NCBI RefSeq assembly: GCF_014839805.1
Contig: NC_051141.1
Coordinates: 20,840,777-20,904,776, forward strand
Length of the DNA: 64,000 bases
From: Manduca sexta
Taxonomy: Eukaryota; Arthropoda; Insecta; Lepidoptera; Sphingidae
Direction of reading: 5' to 3'
Positions 33,685 to 45,410 of the stretch are shown in pieces. Position 1 is the first letter of the stretch; every line of letters begins with the position of its first letter. The notes under the pieces were generated by a model. It was not told the origin of the DNA. It saw only the letters and a program-made list of their open reading frames with translations, and did no database searches. A program made the position numbers and the translations under genes.

Positions 33685-33744
33685 CCATCTGCGCAGGCGC
33701 CATATTAACTTCGGTATTCGCTGCCGCCTCAGCCGTTGCTCGAT

Positions 33745-36700
33745 GTTTAGTTGTTGACCACTATTTGTGATATATTTATTATAAATATTATGGTATTTTC
33801 TTTCGTGAAAATTATCAGATGTCGCTTGAAGATGGACAGCAACGAAAATATAAAATTCTGGAAGCAGCTTTATAGAAGCACAGCGTCTCTCAGAAGTGTC
33901 AGGACGAGTTCTAGCCGTTGTTCACGAGATGTAGACATTAAGCACCTCTGAGATGAACTCGCCACGTCTTAAGCTCGTTCCTAACATTACTGAGCGGCTG
34001 CTGAGAATACCGGACGTTTTGAAAACCACACCGGAAAATTATGTCAAAGTATGTATATTAAACCTGAATTATTGTTTATCCCCTATCATTTCAATGAAGA
34101 AGAAGAAGAAAGAAATCTATTATGGAACAAGGAAACAGAAAAACAGCAATGAAAACTATGCTTTTTACAAAAAGGCTGAAGCCAGCGCTTGTTTTCCGTT
34201 AGACCTTTTGTTAGTTGACGTCACGAAGGGTAAAAAAACGATTATCCGTTTAAAATATAAAGAATGAATGAATTTAAAAATAACCGTGCGCAAATGTTGC
34301 CAATTTATTTTGTGGTACTGCAGAGGCCAATTACCTCTGGCAACACCTTGAACCGTATCTATTTCACAAAGTTGCGTATTCATTTTATTAGTATTAAGTA
34401 GATATGTTAATATAGTATATTAGAAGATGAAAGATAAGATGAGAAGTTCAGTAGTGCTGTGACAATGCAGTAGAACATGAAGACTGCAGAAGAGGAAGTC
34501 GCGCGTTGTGTTCAAGAGCCAGCCAAAATATACACATGAGAGAAACAGCTGAGAAACCAAAACATCGCGTGAAGAAGAACTGGGGAGGAGCATCGCGCGC
34601 TGTGTATACTATGCTCTTTATGCGATCTGTGTATTGATATTCACATAACATATCGAGTATACAATACACGGCGCGGAAGATGCCGCCGAGGAACCAGCGA
34701 GCGCGACGGAACACAGGCGTCTCACAATATGTTGCTGTTAATTTGCCCGCGAAATTCAATTATTACTCTTGTTATTTCTGCCTCAATTTCTCCGCAGGTC
34801 GGCCGATTCTCGGATGGCCGCAGATACAAGTGCAGTCAACGCAAAGTCGCCTGTCGCTGTACAGAAGCACGGCGTCTCTCAAGAGTGCTAGGACGAGTTG
34901 TGGCTGTTTTTCACGAGATACAGGCATTATCATCTCTGAAATGAACTTGTCTTATTTTTATTCATTTGTATGTCACATGAGTTACTATCGCAAATTATTA
35001 ACCAGTTAGTTTCAAAAGCCATCGATGAGGCGGAGGAATTATATACCATATATATATATATATTTTATAGTATTTGAATGTTTATATGATTTAAAACTAA
35101 ATAATCAAGCAGCGATACCTATTTCTCCAGTAGTGCTGCCATCTCATAGTACGGAGAAGTGAAGCAGAAGAATGTCGCGCGGGGTGTTTGGCAACCATTT
35201 TATAACATGTGTTCCTATTCATGTTATGGAAAGGATGCCAAATACGAGGTGCGATGAACAATGACGTTTGACCACTACAAGACGAATTGTGGAACAATGA
35301 AGAAATTGTCGATAAATTAATATTAATATTATGAAATAATAATGATAACCTTGAACAAAAACTTTGATCAATTGTTTTATGATTTTTTCATCTTTAATGA
35401 CAATAATAATATGTAATAAGTATTATCTTTAGTATAATATGAAGCACGGTACACAAAGTGTTACAACTCGCCATACCCGTGGAACACATCAGTGTGTCGC
35501 GCTCCGGGATGTGTTTGCGTGTTTATAATTACAGGAACTTCTTCGAAGCCAGGTTTCGTGTTATACACAACATGGAAGAAAACAGAACTCGAACAACATC
35601 GAGTATCGGTTCTAGCACCAACTTTGACATCTATGTGTTCATTCATAGATAACAAAGCTAGTGCATGAATCTGTATTCACCGCCGCGACGCGTGGCTTCT
35701 TCTGCTTTCGACGAAGAGTTCAGCGATCAGCGACATCAAGTGTATCGGCGGGTGACTGTGGCAACAGAGTATTACACGAAAACGAGCCTCGAACACATAA
35801 AACTACTTGAATAAGTCGTTAAAAATCGTCTGATTCTTTATCGTGTTTTAATTTAATTTCAGTCCTTATTAACTTCTTCGACGCCAGCTCTCCTGATGTA
35901 CGCAACATGAACGAAAACAGAACTAGAACAATATCGAGTATCACTGCACCCCTTTTGTTGTCTGTAGTCCTTTCATAGGTAACAAAGCGAATGCGAGTAA
36001 CAATACATTTAGTAAAACATACAGTTAGATACCTACAGAGACAATTAATGTAATAATGTCCATAGGAATTCATCTCAAGTGTTGCAACAATCAGTGGTTT
36101 TGAAATGTGTATTAACTTATATAATAAGGATATTTATTATACTTGTTTCCATGCATTAAAAAAAAATTATATTACTATTATGTTAACTAATGCAAACATC
36201 TTGAAGAAACCTAAATACCTTAGAATTCTTCATTAGAAATATTGAGTGTATGTGAAGTCCGCCAACCCGCATTAGGCCAACGTGGTGTCCATCAGTTTAG
36301 TCATAAAACAGCTCAGTAGAGGAGACCCGTGCTTAGTACTACTAACTAGGCAGTAGATAATACTAAGCTAGTATTATTAACTAATTATATGGACAGTGGG
36401 TATTCCAGAAAAGCCACGTGATTAAACCTTCCGTCCGACTCCAGCTAGTCAGGGGATGTTTATGACAAGCCGCCTATCCGGTGGTGTTTGCATAGCATAC
36501 GGGTACGCGTCCCCGGCACCCCGAGCTGCTATTGACTACGAACTAAAGATACTCCGAGTCAGTAGTATCCCAATATACCTTTACCTTTAGCTTAAGACTT
36601 AAGTATCCTCTAATCCATTTTTTTTTCATTTTCTAATCCCTCATATCCTCTTAAAGGAACCCGGTTGTAGTCTAAAAAGGATTTCATATATTTTTAAGTG

Positions 36701-37540
36701 CGATCGCTAATTTTGTATCACATGCTAGGTGTGTTATAAAAACATACCTACAATGATGTGGGAGCACACTACGCGTGTTCAAGTGAACGTTACATTTGTG
36801 CACCAAAACAAAATACTAATTATAATCTTAGCGCTCGTTTCAACACGCGTAGCATGTGCCGCCGCTCTGGCCTGCGGGTTCGCTACGCGAGTACCGTTCG
36901 GGACAACGCGCTTGGCACGTGAGGCGCAACGGTTGATTATTTATTGTTTTGACGCCTGCTGACGAAGAATAGTAATTGTTATTTATTTCTAGATACTAAA
37001 ATTATCTGCATATAATCCCAAGTAAAAAAATAATAATTGATAAGTTACCATTTTAAGCATTTAATTAAGACAAAACTCTGTCCTTTATAGTTACAAGAAA
37101 TAAAAAGCTTTTTTTTTATTTCATTTTATTTATTTAATCGAAATTTTAATTATATTCTCTGTAGGAATTTTGAGGTAGTGTGAAGTCTACCAATCCACAC
37201 AAGGCCAACGTGGTGGAATAAAGCCTAATCCCTCTCAGTAGTAAACGAGGCCTGTGCACAGCAGTGGGACAGTGTATATTGTACAGGGTTGATATTATTA
37301 TTATATTATTATTATGACGATATACTCGCCCGCGATCATGTGATCATGGAACGGAATATTTATTTCTCACCCATCCATACAGCGTTTAAAATCGCTGGTT
37401 CTGCCAAGATGACTGCACAGTTTTAGTATTTAAATGCAATAATTAGTTGGCAGTCTAATCCCTATCTATTCCTTAGTTTCTTAATTCCGCACCCTTCTCC
37501 CTCACACTCGCACGCCTACCCTATCCGTCGCACGCGCGAT
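33745..37540 (+). repeat. Array unit 4 (chimeric: young left half, old-type right half)
   Basis: A 33745-34048 (32-codon ATG frame 33953-34048, donor aaa|gtatgt), B about 34562-34785, B' from 34798, C about 35128-35300, D 35535-35811, E about 35870-36040, F about 36400-36580, G 36826-36962. Modules A to mid-D match units 2 and 3 almost base for base. From about 35740 onward the sequence instead follows the older unit at 44170 ('gtatcggc.gg', 'acgaaaacgagcctcgaacac'). The D donor is lost here (gtaagt changed to ataagt). A SINE-tail fragment follows at 37175-37320. No hairpin 1 precedes unit 5. Confidence 0.8.
37175..37320 (+). repeat. SINE/LINE 3' tail fragment with (ATT)n end
   Basis: 'gtgtgaagtctaccaatcc', 'ggccaacgtgg', 'ctctcagtagt', 'cctgtgcacagcagtg', then a 'tattattat' microsatellite. 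Same family as 4846-4972 and the complete copy at 53583-53917. Confidence 0.72.
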
Positions 37541-40500
37541 GTTTAGTTGTTAACCACTATTGTGATCTACTTATTATAAATATTATGATAATATTTTTTT
37601 TGTGGAAATTATCACACATCGCTTAAAGATGTACGGCGATGAAATATAAGATTCTGCAAACAGCTTTATAGAAGCACGGCGTCTCCCAGAAGTGTCAGGA
37701 CGAGTTCTAGCCGTTGTTCAAGAGATGCAGACATTAAGCACCTCTGAGATGAACTCGCCACGTCTAGACCTCGTTTCTAACATTACTGAGCGGCTGCTGA
37801 AAATACCGGACGATTTGTAAATCACACCGAAAATGTATGTCAGGATACGTCAAAAAAGTATTTCGGCTATATATTTTACCAGTATAAATAATTGTCTATC
37901 TCCATATCAAATTCTATTGAAATCGGTCCAGTGGTTTTGCTGTGAAAACGTGACAGAGTGATAGTTAATTCGAGCATTTTATACTTACTACATAAGTATG
38001 GATAAAATCATTAGGTGTTGTTCGCGACTTCACTCACGTCAAAAGCCTTTACCGATACAAAAGTCCTAATAAAAAAAAATATTTCCCACGGGACCAACTC
38101 ACTGGGATATAAGTAGTCCATGTATTAATTCAGGACATGGTCTACGTGTAAACAAAATTTTATCCCATTCTGTTTCGTTGTTTATTATATAACATCCAAA
38201 CATTTGCACAAAATTTCACATTTATTATATAAATATTAAGTAAGTATGTATAAATCTAAGTAAAATAAAATAAGTCGAAATGTCCAGTAGTGCTGTGGCA
38301 ATTCATTAGAACAGGAAGACTGCAGACGAGGAAGACCCGCGTTGTATTTAAGGAACCAAAAATATGTTTGAAAAATATTACTCTGGCCCATTACTAGACC
38401 ACGTATTATAACAAAAAGATTCGAAATAAACACGTTGCAGAAACATCTGGGAAATCAAATTAGCTGATAAGTAGTGAACAGTCCGTCACATGAAGGAGAA
38501 CTGAAGGGGTGCGTCGCCGGCTTGGTAAATAATGCTTTTTGTGCGATGCGTTTGTTGCGGAGGACCGCGAAATATTTCGATAGATGTAGATTGTAGGTAC
38601 AGAAAATTTTCCTTTTATTACGAATGATGTTCGCAGTTGAATACTGTCGGAGAATTTATTATATATGTACCTAATGTTGGCGGTTTTCTGTTCAGGAGTT
38701 ATTTTATTCTCAGTTGTCAGTGAATAAGTTCACTAGAATTGTGTAGTGTACCTAGTGTGTAAATTTCAAGTTTACCGGTAAGTGCTAGAATGTCATTATG
38801 GTGACTTTAAAATATAATACTGCTTTGGGCTTTATCGGTTTATTATAGTGTGTGTGTCTAAATCGATGCCGCGACATAAATTGCTACGGTTATCCTGCTG
38901 CAGCAGAAGTGTACGTATGTACAGAGAGTTGATGGGTTAGGGGTGACTGTAAGGGGAGGTTGGAGGTCATCTGGGCGAGTGCCCGTTTAAAATCTTGGGC
39001 ACACTGCGGTCACTGCCCGGCTCAAACTGCGGTCACCGGGCCATTGGAGTACATTTGCACTAGCCTATGTATCAGTGGTGAAGCGTCCATACAACCCGAT
39101 TCCTACCGGCTTCCCTTTTGCGTTTATTTTTTACTTTGTATTAGATTTTATTTTCTGTTATTTATGTTAGTTAACTAAGGCATTTTTTTTTGTCACGAGT
39201 TACCTTTTGAAAAATTTGATCCTTCGCCACTGTATGCTAGCATGATATAAGGAGAATAATCTAAAATTGGCACTATCGCAAATTGTTAACTAGTAAGTTT
39301 GAAAAATCCAAAGAGGAGGCAGATGGGATATATATTATTCCATATTTATTGTTTATAGTTTTTGACTTTTATATAATTGGAAACTGAGTAATCAATCGCC
39401 GATACCGAGTTCTCCAGTACTGCAAAGATGGGGTAACATAAAGAATCGCAGCAGAGAAGTGTCGCACGATGTGTTTTGCACACTTTGTGGGATATGTGGC
39501 CATATTATAATTCATATCCTAAAAAGAGTGTCAAATACAAACCGCCGATGACCAATGTCAGTAATTAAAGCCTTTGTCATTGTTTCTTTGTCGTTAAAAA
39601 TTGACTAATTACAATTGTGATGAAGCGCCAACAGCGAGTTTTCCGAGAGTGCTGCGTTGCGTTATATTATGAAGGAGTGTTGCGCTTCGCGGTGTCAATT
39701 TATATTATGAGTTTATATCACATAAAAGACTGATTCCGACACACAAGACGCGGCAGATGCCGTCGACTGTCGAGTTCAAGCGACGACACACGCGCCCTTT
39801 TAACTGCATCTGACCAGTAAGTACTTGCCTTAATTTTTATGAACTAATGCGTGTAATAATACGTCTATTCATTTAGTAAAACATACATTCAGATAACTAC
39901 ATAGGCGATTAGTGTTACAATGTTCATAGGAATTTATCTGATGTGATGCAACAATGAACGTTTTTGAAATTTATATTTATTTTTTTATTTATTTATTTAA
40001 GGACCTCCAACAAAGGACACACGGCATATAATAAATACAATGTCGTAGTATTTGTACAATTAACAATGTGACGTGCCTCTTCAATTATAGGAGACCACAG
40101 CATGCAAATTTATATATTAGTACAGCGGCAAAAATAATATATTAAGTTGTAATAAGGATATATATTATTTATTATTTATTATCAATTGTTCTTGGTTAAA
40201 CAAATGCTTTATCGTAACTATTACGTTAACTTATGCAAATATCTTGAGGAAACCTACATATCTGAGAATTCTTCATTAGAATATTGAGGGTATGTGAAGT
40301 CTGCTAACCCGCACTAGGCCAGCGTGGTGGACTTAGTCCTAAACCAGTATATAATACAGCGCTGGTATTATTAACTAATTATATGGACGGTGGGTATTCC
40401 AGAAACGCTCCGTGATTAAACCTTCCAAGTACAGCTAGTCAGGGGATGTTTATGACAAGCCGCCTGTCCGGTGGTGTTTGCATAGCATACGGGTACGCGC

Positions 40501-41280
40501 CCCCGGCACCCCGAGCTGCTATTGACTACGAACTAAAGATACTCCGAGTCACTAGTATCCCAATATACCTTCACCTATATCTCAAGGCCTAAGTAGCGAA
40601 TCCAAATTCTTCATTTTCTAATCCCTCATATCCTGTTACATGAACCCGGTTGGTTATAGTCTAAAAAAGATTTAATATATTTTTGAGTTCGCAACGCTAA
40701 TTATTAATGATGTGGAAGCACACTACGCATTTTCAAATGAACTAATGTTCATTGTATTATCATATCATGTTCATGTTCATGTAATCATCATTGTGTTTAC
40801 GACAAAACAAAATGCAAAGTATGCTTCTATACGTAACATAAGTATCAAGTATTGGTTACATTGGCCGCATGTTCGTAGCGCTCATTTCAACACGCGTAGC
40901 ATGTGCCGTGCTCTGGCCTGCGGGTTCGCTACGCGAGTTCCGTTCGGGACAAAGCGCTTGACACGTGAGGCGCAACGGTTGATTATTTATTGTTATGACG
41001 CCTGCTGACGAAGATAGGCACTACTGTTATTGATTTCGAGATCCCAAGATTATCCGCCTACAATCCCAAGTAAAGCTTGCTACTAACTAATTCTCTTTAT
41101 TTATTGATGTAAATAATCAGTATTAATGTTACTATATAACCTGATCATACCTGAGTAAATGTTTTTATCATTATATTAATACTCCTATTCGCAAACAATA
41201 CCATGAGGGCGCAAGCGACAAGAATCCATAATATATCTCGATTCCCTCCGGCTTCCTTTTTGTTATTCATTATGGTGAAT
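37541..41280 (+). repeat. Array unit 5 (older, with insertions)
   Basis: A 37541-37844. Here the codon that is TAG in units 1-4 is CAG, so a frame runs unbroken from 'IEARRLPEVSGRVLAVVQEM' into 'NSPRLDLVSNITERLLKIP', but the donor is mutated (cag|gatacg) and a new stop follows. B about 38480-38580, diverged. A repeat-like stretch at 37860-38190 and an unmatched 38560-39230 insert lie inside. C about 39411-39560, then a P module (39617-39823; 'tgaagcgccaacag...ctgacca|gtaagt') not present in units 1-4. F about 40388-40570. G 40866-41010. H about 41165. B' and D are missing. Confidence 0.7.
39955..40140. repeat. Short dispersed repeat fragment
   Basis: An A+T-rich run followed by 'aaggacctccaacaaaggac' and 'acaatgtgacgtgcc'. 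It is absent from the corresponding position of other units and resembles a common short moth repeat. Class not determined. Confidence 0.4.
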
Positions 41281-43050
41281 TATTTAAAAAAAATATTTTA
41301 ATAAAAAACAAATAATTTACTTTCAAACCCTTGAAAACGTTTATATTACATTACTGAACAGTGTATGGCGTAAAGAATACTGACGGTGAACGTCGCTCAC
41401 TGTGTGTACCTTATGATCTGTGTGTTGATATTCACATAACATACGGAGTTTGCAATACACGGCGCGCAAGATGTTGCTATTAATATCACCGCGAATATCA
41501 ATTATAATTATTTTTATTTTCTGCCTCCATTCCTCCGCAGGTTGGCCGATTTCGACTGTTCGCAGATACAAGTGCAGTCAACATAAAGTCTCCTGTCGCT
41601 ATAGAAGCACGGCGTCTCCCACGAGTGCTAGGACGAGTTGTGGCTGTTGTTCACGAGTGCGAAAACATTGAATATTCATTTTTTTACAGTAATATTTATC
41701 TTTTTGTATGATTAAAAAACTAAGTAATCAATCAGCGATACCGAGTTCTCCAGTAGTGCAGCGATGGAATAATATGGAGAAGCGCAACACACGAGCGTCG
41801 CGGGTTGTAATTGGCACCCTAGCAAGGATATGTGTTCCTTTTCATATCCTAAACAGAGTGCCAAATACAAGGCTCGACAGAAACAGAGAAGGAATTGTGG
41901 AACGATGAAGGAATTATCGATCAATAAATACGTCACGTAGGGATCGCATGAAGTCAACACTCAAAAAGACATCGACGTGTAGGTCATCTTGCTGTGTTTA
42001 CTGATTTAGACATATACCGTCGTCTGTTGAGTGCACGCGACGACACACGCGCGCTGTCTACTGCATCTGACGAGTACTTACTCGTCAAATGCAGTAAAAA
42101 GCGCGTGTTCGTTCATTTCATAACGTTAACTAATGTGAAAGAAAACATCTTGAGAAAACAAACCTACATATCTGTGAATTCTTCATTAGTATTTTAAGGG
42201 TGAATGTTTGTTATTTAAGATTTGATTGAAACCCAAAATGATTTGCGTATAATCTCAAGCATAGCTTGCGACCAACTTAACTTGTTTGTCATTAGCTGTA
42301 GTTAAACCAGTAGATGAGCCACCACGTCCGTGGACCCGAACTTAGACGACGAAGATGACGAGGCAAGTCAATGACATTACACCTGCGCGCAGAGGTTGCA
42401 AGCTCAGAAAACTTATTTTCTTATTATAGAACAAAATAAGTTCCTGGGATTGTAGCTTCTGCGTTGCTATCGTAAAATAGCTAGAAGAGGTAACAGAAAG
42501 AAGAAAAGAAGGTAAAGCAAGAAACAAAGTATTGGTTAAGTTAATCAGATGATGATAATGATTTCTTATGTTTACGCGAATGTTAGACATTAAAATTAAA
42601 CTATTTTTCGGATTTTATCGCGATTTAAATATTTTAGTTTTCTCCCGACGCGACGTTTCGAAGACTTTGCGGCCTTCGTGGTCACGAAGAGGGCTGAGGT
42701 GTTAGTCATCCGCAAATTTAAAGTTACAATATCTGTTATCTCCCTATATTTTACAATTATACAACTTTTAAGATTGCATATTGCATTGCGATGTATCCCA
42801 TTCATTTTTCAAGCATCGTCTTTCTAGATTCTTTCCAGAACCATCAGGACTTCTAAACACTGAATTGACACCAACGTACCATGAATTGAATTTAGAGAAA
42901 ATTTATCAATCTAACAAGATACATTAACACACGAGGTTGATCAATAATATGTTTGTAAACATATTTCTTAAAGTTATGTGTTGTTGATGAAGTCAGCGGA
43001 CTGTTATTAAGGGATGGACAGCTCTGGAAAGTACTCTGTCTTAGACTAGT
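41281..43050 (+). repeat. Array unit 6a (B-B'-C-hairpin 2-Q)
   Basis: B about 41350-41480. B' 41541-41658 with acceptor 'cctccgcag' and a frame paralogous to other B' copies. C about 41744-41910 (frame 41708-41908 open through 'VVIGTLARICVPFHIL'). Hairpin 2 at 42044-42110. Block Q about 42190-42760, which includes part of the foldback repeat seen at 2312-2500. A, D, E, F and G are absent. Confidence 0.68.
42044..42110. repeat. Inverted repeat (array hairpin 2)
   Basis: Arms 42044-42076 and 42078-42110 are near-complementary over about 33 nt around a centre of one base. A second copy is at 52311-52379. Other units (39790, 46300 and 49610) keep only the left arm, followed by a donor-like 'gtaagt'. 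The right arm therefore looks like an inverted partial copy of the same exon end. Confidence 0.65.
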
Positions 43051-45410
43051 ACCGAACAGTGCATCATTTGAAGGAGAACTGAGAAGGTGCATCACACGTT
43101 GTGTGTACTATGCTCTTTATGTGAGCTGTGTGTTAATATTCACATCACATATCGAGTATATAATACACGGCGCGGAAGATGCCGCCGAGGAGCCAGCGAC
43201 CGCGACGGCACGCGTCTCACAAGATGTTTCTATTAATGTATCCGCAAAACTCCATTATTAATCTTGTTTTTTCTGCCCCCATTTCTCCGCAGGTTTGTCG
43301 ATTCTCGGATGGCCGCAAATATAAGAGCAGTCAACATAAAGTCTCCTGTCGCTGTACAGAAGCACGGCGTCTCCCACGAGTGCTAGAACAAGTTGTAGCT
43401 GTTGTTCACGAGATCCAATCATTATATACCTCAGAGATGAACTTGTCTTATCTTTAATCATTTGTATGTCACATTAGTGATTATCGCAAATTGATGAGAC
43501 AGAGGAAATATAGTCCATGTATATTTTTTATTATATTTGACTGTTTATATGATTTAAAACTAAATAATCAAGCAGCGATACCTACTTCTCCAGTAGTGCT
43601 GCCATCTCATAGTATGGAGAAGTGGAGCAGAAGAATGTCGCGCGGGGTGTTTGGCATCCATTTTATAACATGTGTTCCTATTCATGTTATGGAAAGTATG
43701 CCAAACACGAGGCGCGATGAACAACGACGTTTGACCACTACAAGATGAATTGTAGAACAATGAAGAAATTATCGATAAATTAATAATAAAATTATGAAAT
43801 AATAATGATAACCTTGAACAAAAACTTTTCATCAATTATTATATGACTTTTTCATTTTTAATGTCAGTAATATATAATATTATCTTTAGTATAATATGAA
43901 GCACGGTACACAAAGTGTTACAACTCGCCATACCCGTGGAACACATCAGTGTGTCGCGCTCCGGGATGTGTTTGCGTGTTTATAATTACAGGAACTTCTT
44001 CGAAGCCAACTTTCCTATTGTACTCAAAACTGAAGAAAACAGAACTAGAACTACATCGAGTATCGGTTCTAGCACCAACTTTGATATCTATGTGTTCATT
44101 CATAGATAACAAAGCTAGTGCATGAATCTGTATTCACCGCCGTGACGCCCAGCTATTTTGGACGAAGAGATCAGCGACATCAAGTGTATCGGCCGGCGAG
44201 TGTAGCAACAGAGTATTACACGAAAACGAGCCTCGAACACATTAAACTACTTGAGTAAGTCGTTAAAAATCGTCTGATTCTTTATCGTGTTTTAACTTAA
44301 TTTCAATCCTTATTAACTTCTTCGACGCCAGCTCTCCTGATGTACGCAACATGAACGAAAACAGAACTAGAACAATATCGAGTATCACTTCACCCCTTTT
44401 GTTGTCTGTAGTCCTTTCATAGATAACAAAGCGAATGCGAGTAACAATACATTTAATATAAGATACAGTTAGATACCTACAGTGACGATTAATGTAATAA
44501 TGTTCATAGGAATTCATCTCAAGTGATGCAACAAACAGTGGTTTTGAAATGTGTATTAACTTATATAATAAGGATTTTTTTTGTTTCCTTATTTAAAAAA
44601 AAAAGTATATTACTATTATGTTAACTAATGTAAATATCTTGAAGAAACCTAAATACCTTAGAATTCTTCATTAGAATATTGAGGGTATGTGAAGTCCGCC
44701 AACCCGCACTAGGCCAGCGTGGTGTCCATCAGTTTAGTTTTAAATCAGCTCAGTAGAGGAGACCCGTGCTTAGTACTACTAACTAGGCAGTACATAATAC
44801 GAGACTAGTATTATTAATTATTATATGGACGGTGGGTATTCCAGAAAAGTCACGTGTTTGAACCTTCAGTCCGAGTCCAGCTAGTCAGGGGATGTTTATG
44901 ACAAGCCGCCTGTCCGGTGGTGTTTGCATAGCATACGGGTACGCGCCCCCGGCACCCCGAGCTGCTATTGACTACACACTAAAGATACTCCGAGTCAGTA
45001 GTATCCCAATATACCTTCACCTACATCTCAAGGCCTAAGATTCCAATCCAATATTTTTCATTTTCTAATCCCTTATATCCTGTTAAAGGAACCCGGTTGG
45101 TTATAGTCTAAAAATAATTTAATATATTATTAAGTGCAAACGCTAATTTAATATCACATGCTAAGTGTGTTATAAAAACATACCTACAATGATGTGGGAT
45201 CACACGACGCGTGTTCAAGTGAACGTTACATTTGTGCACCAAAACAAAATACTAATTATATTCTTAGTGCTCGTTTTAACACGCGTAGCATGTAACGCCG
45301 CTCTGGCCTGCTGGTTCGCTACGCGAGTACCGTACGGGACTATGCGCTTGGCACGTGAGACGCAACGGTTGATTATTTATTGTAGTTATTGATTTCTGTG
45401 TGTTATTGAT
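43051..45410 (+). repeat. Array unit 6b (B-B'-C-D-E-F-G)
   Basis: B about 43060-43270. B' 43293-43455, with an acceptor 'atttctccgcag' and a phase-0 frame that stays open into 'HEIQSLYTSEMNLSYL'. C about 43589-43748 (frame open to 'PNTRRDEQRRLTTTR'). D 43992-44254 with donor 'ttga|gtaagt'. E about 44315-44470. F about 44836-45020. G 45268-45390. This is the most complete of the older units, and its right half is the best match to the old-type part of unit 4. Confidence 0.75.

Larger units (their letters stand above)
23795..33744 (+). repeat. Array unit 3 (with BEL/Pao insertion)
   Basis: About 3.7 kb without the retrotransposon. It starts with the right arm of the broken hairpin (from 23795). 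Then A 23867-24169 (donor catg|gtatgt; 32-codon ATG frame 24074-24169, phase 0). B about 24680-24905. B' from 24915 with a perfect 'tttctccgcag' acceptor. C about 25240-25420. D 25647-25935, with donor 'cttaa|gtaagt'. After the BEL/Pao element: E about 32170-32370, F about 32719-32900, G 33143-33290, H about 33525-33600, and hairpin 1 at 33628-33684. Very close to units 1, 2 and 4 in sequence, so recently duplicated. Confidence 0.82.
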
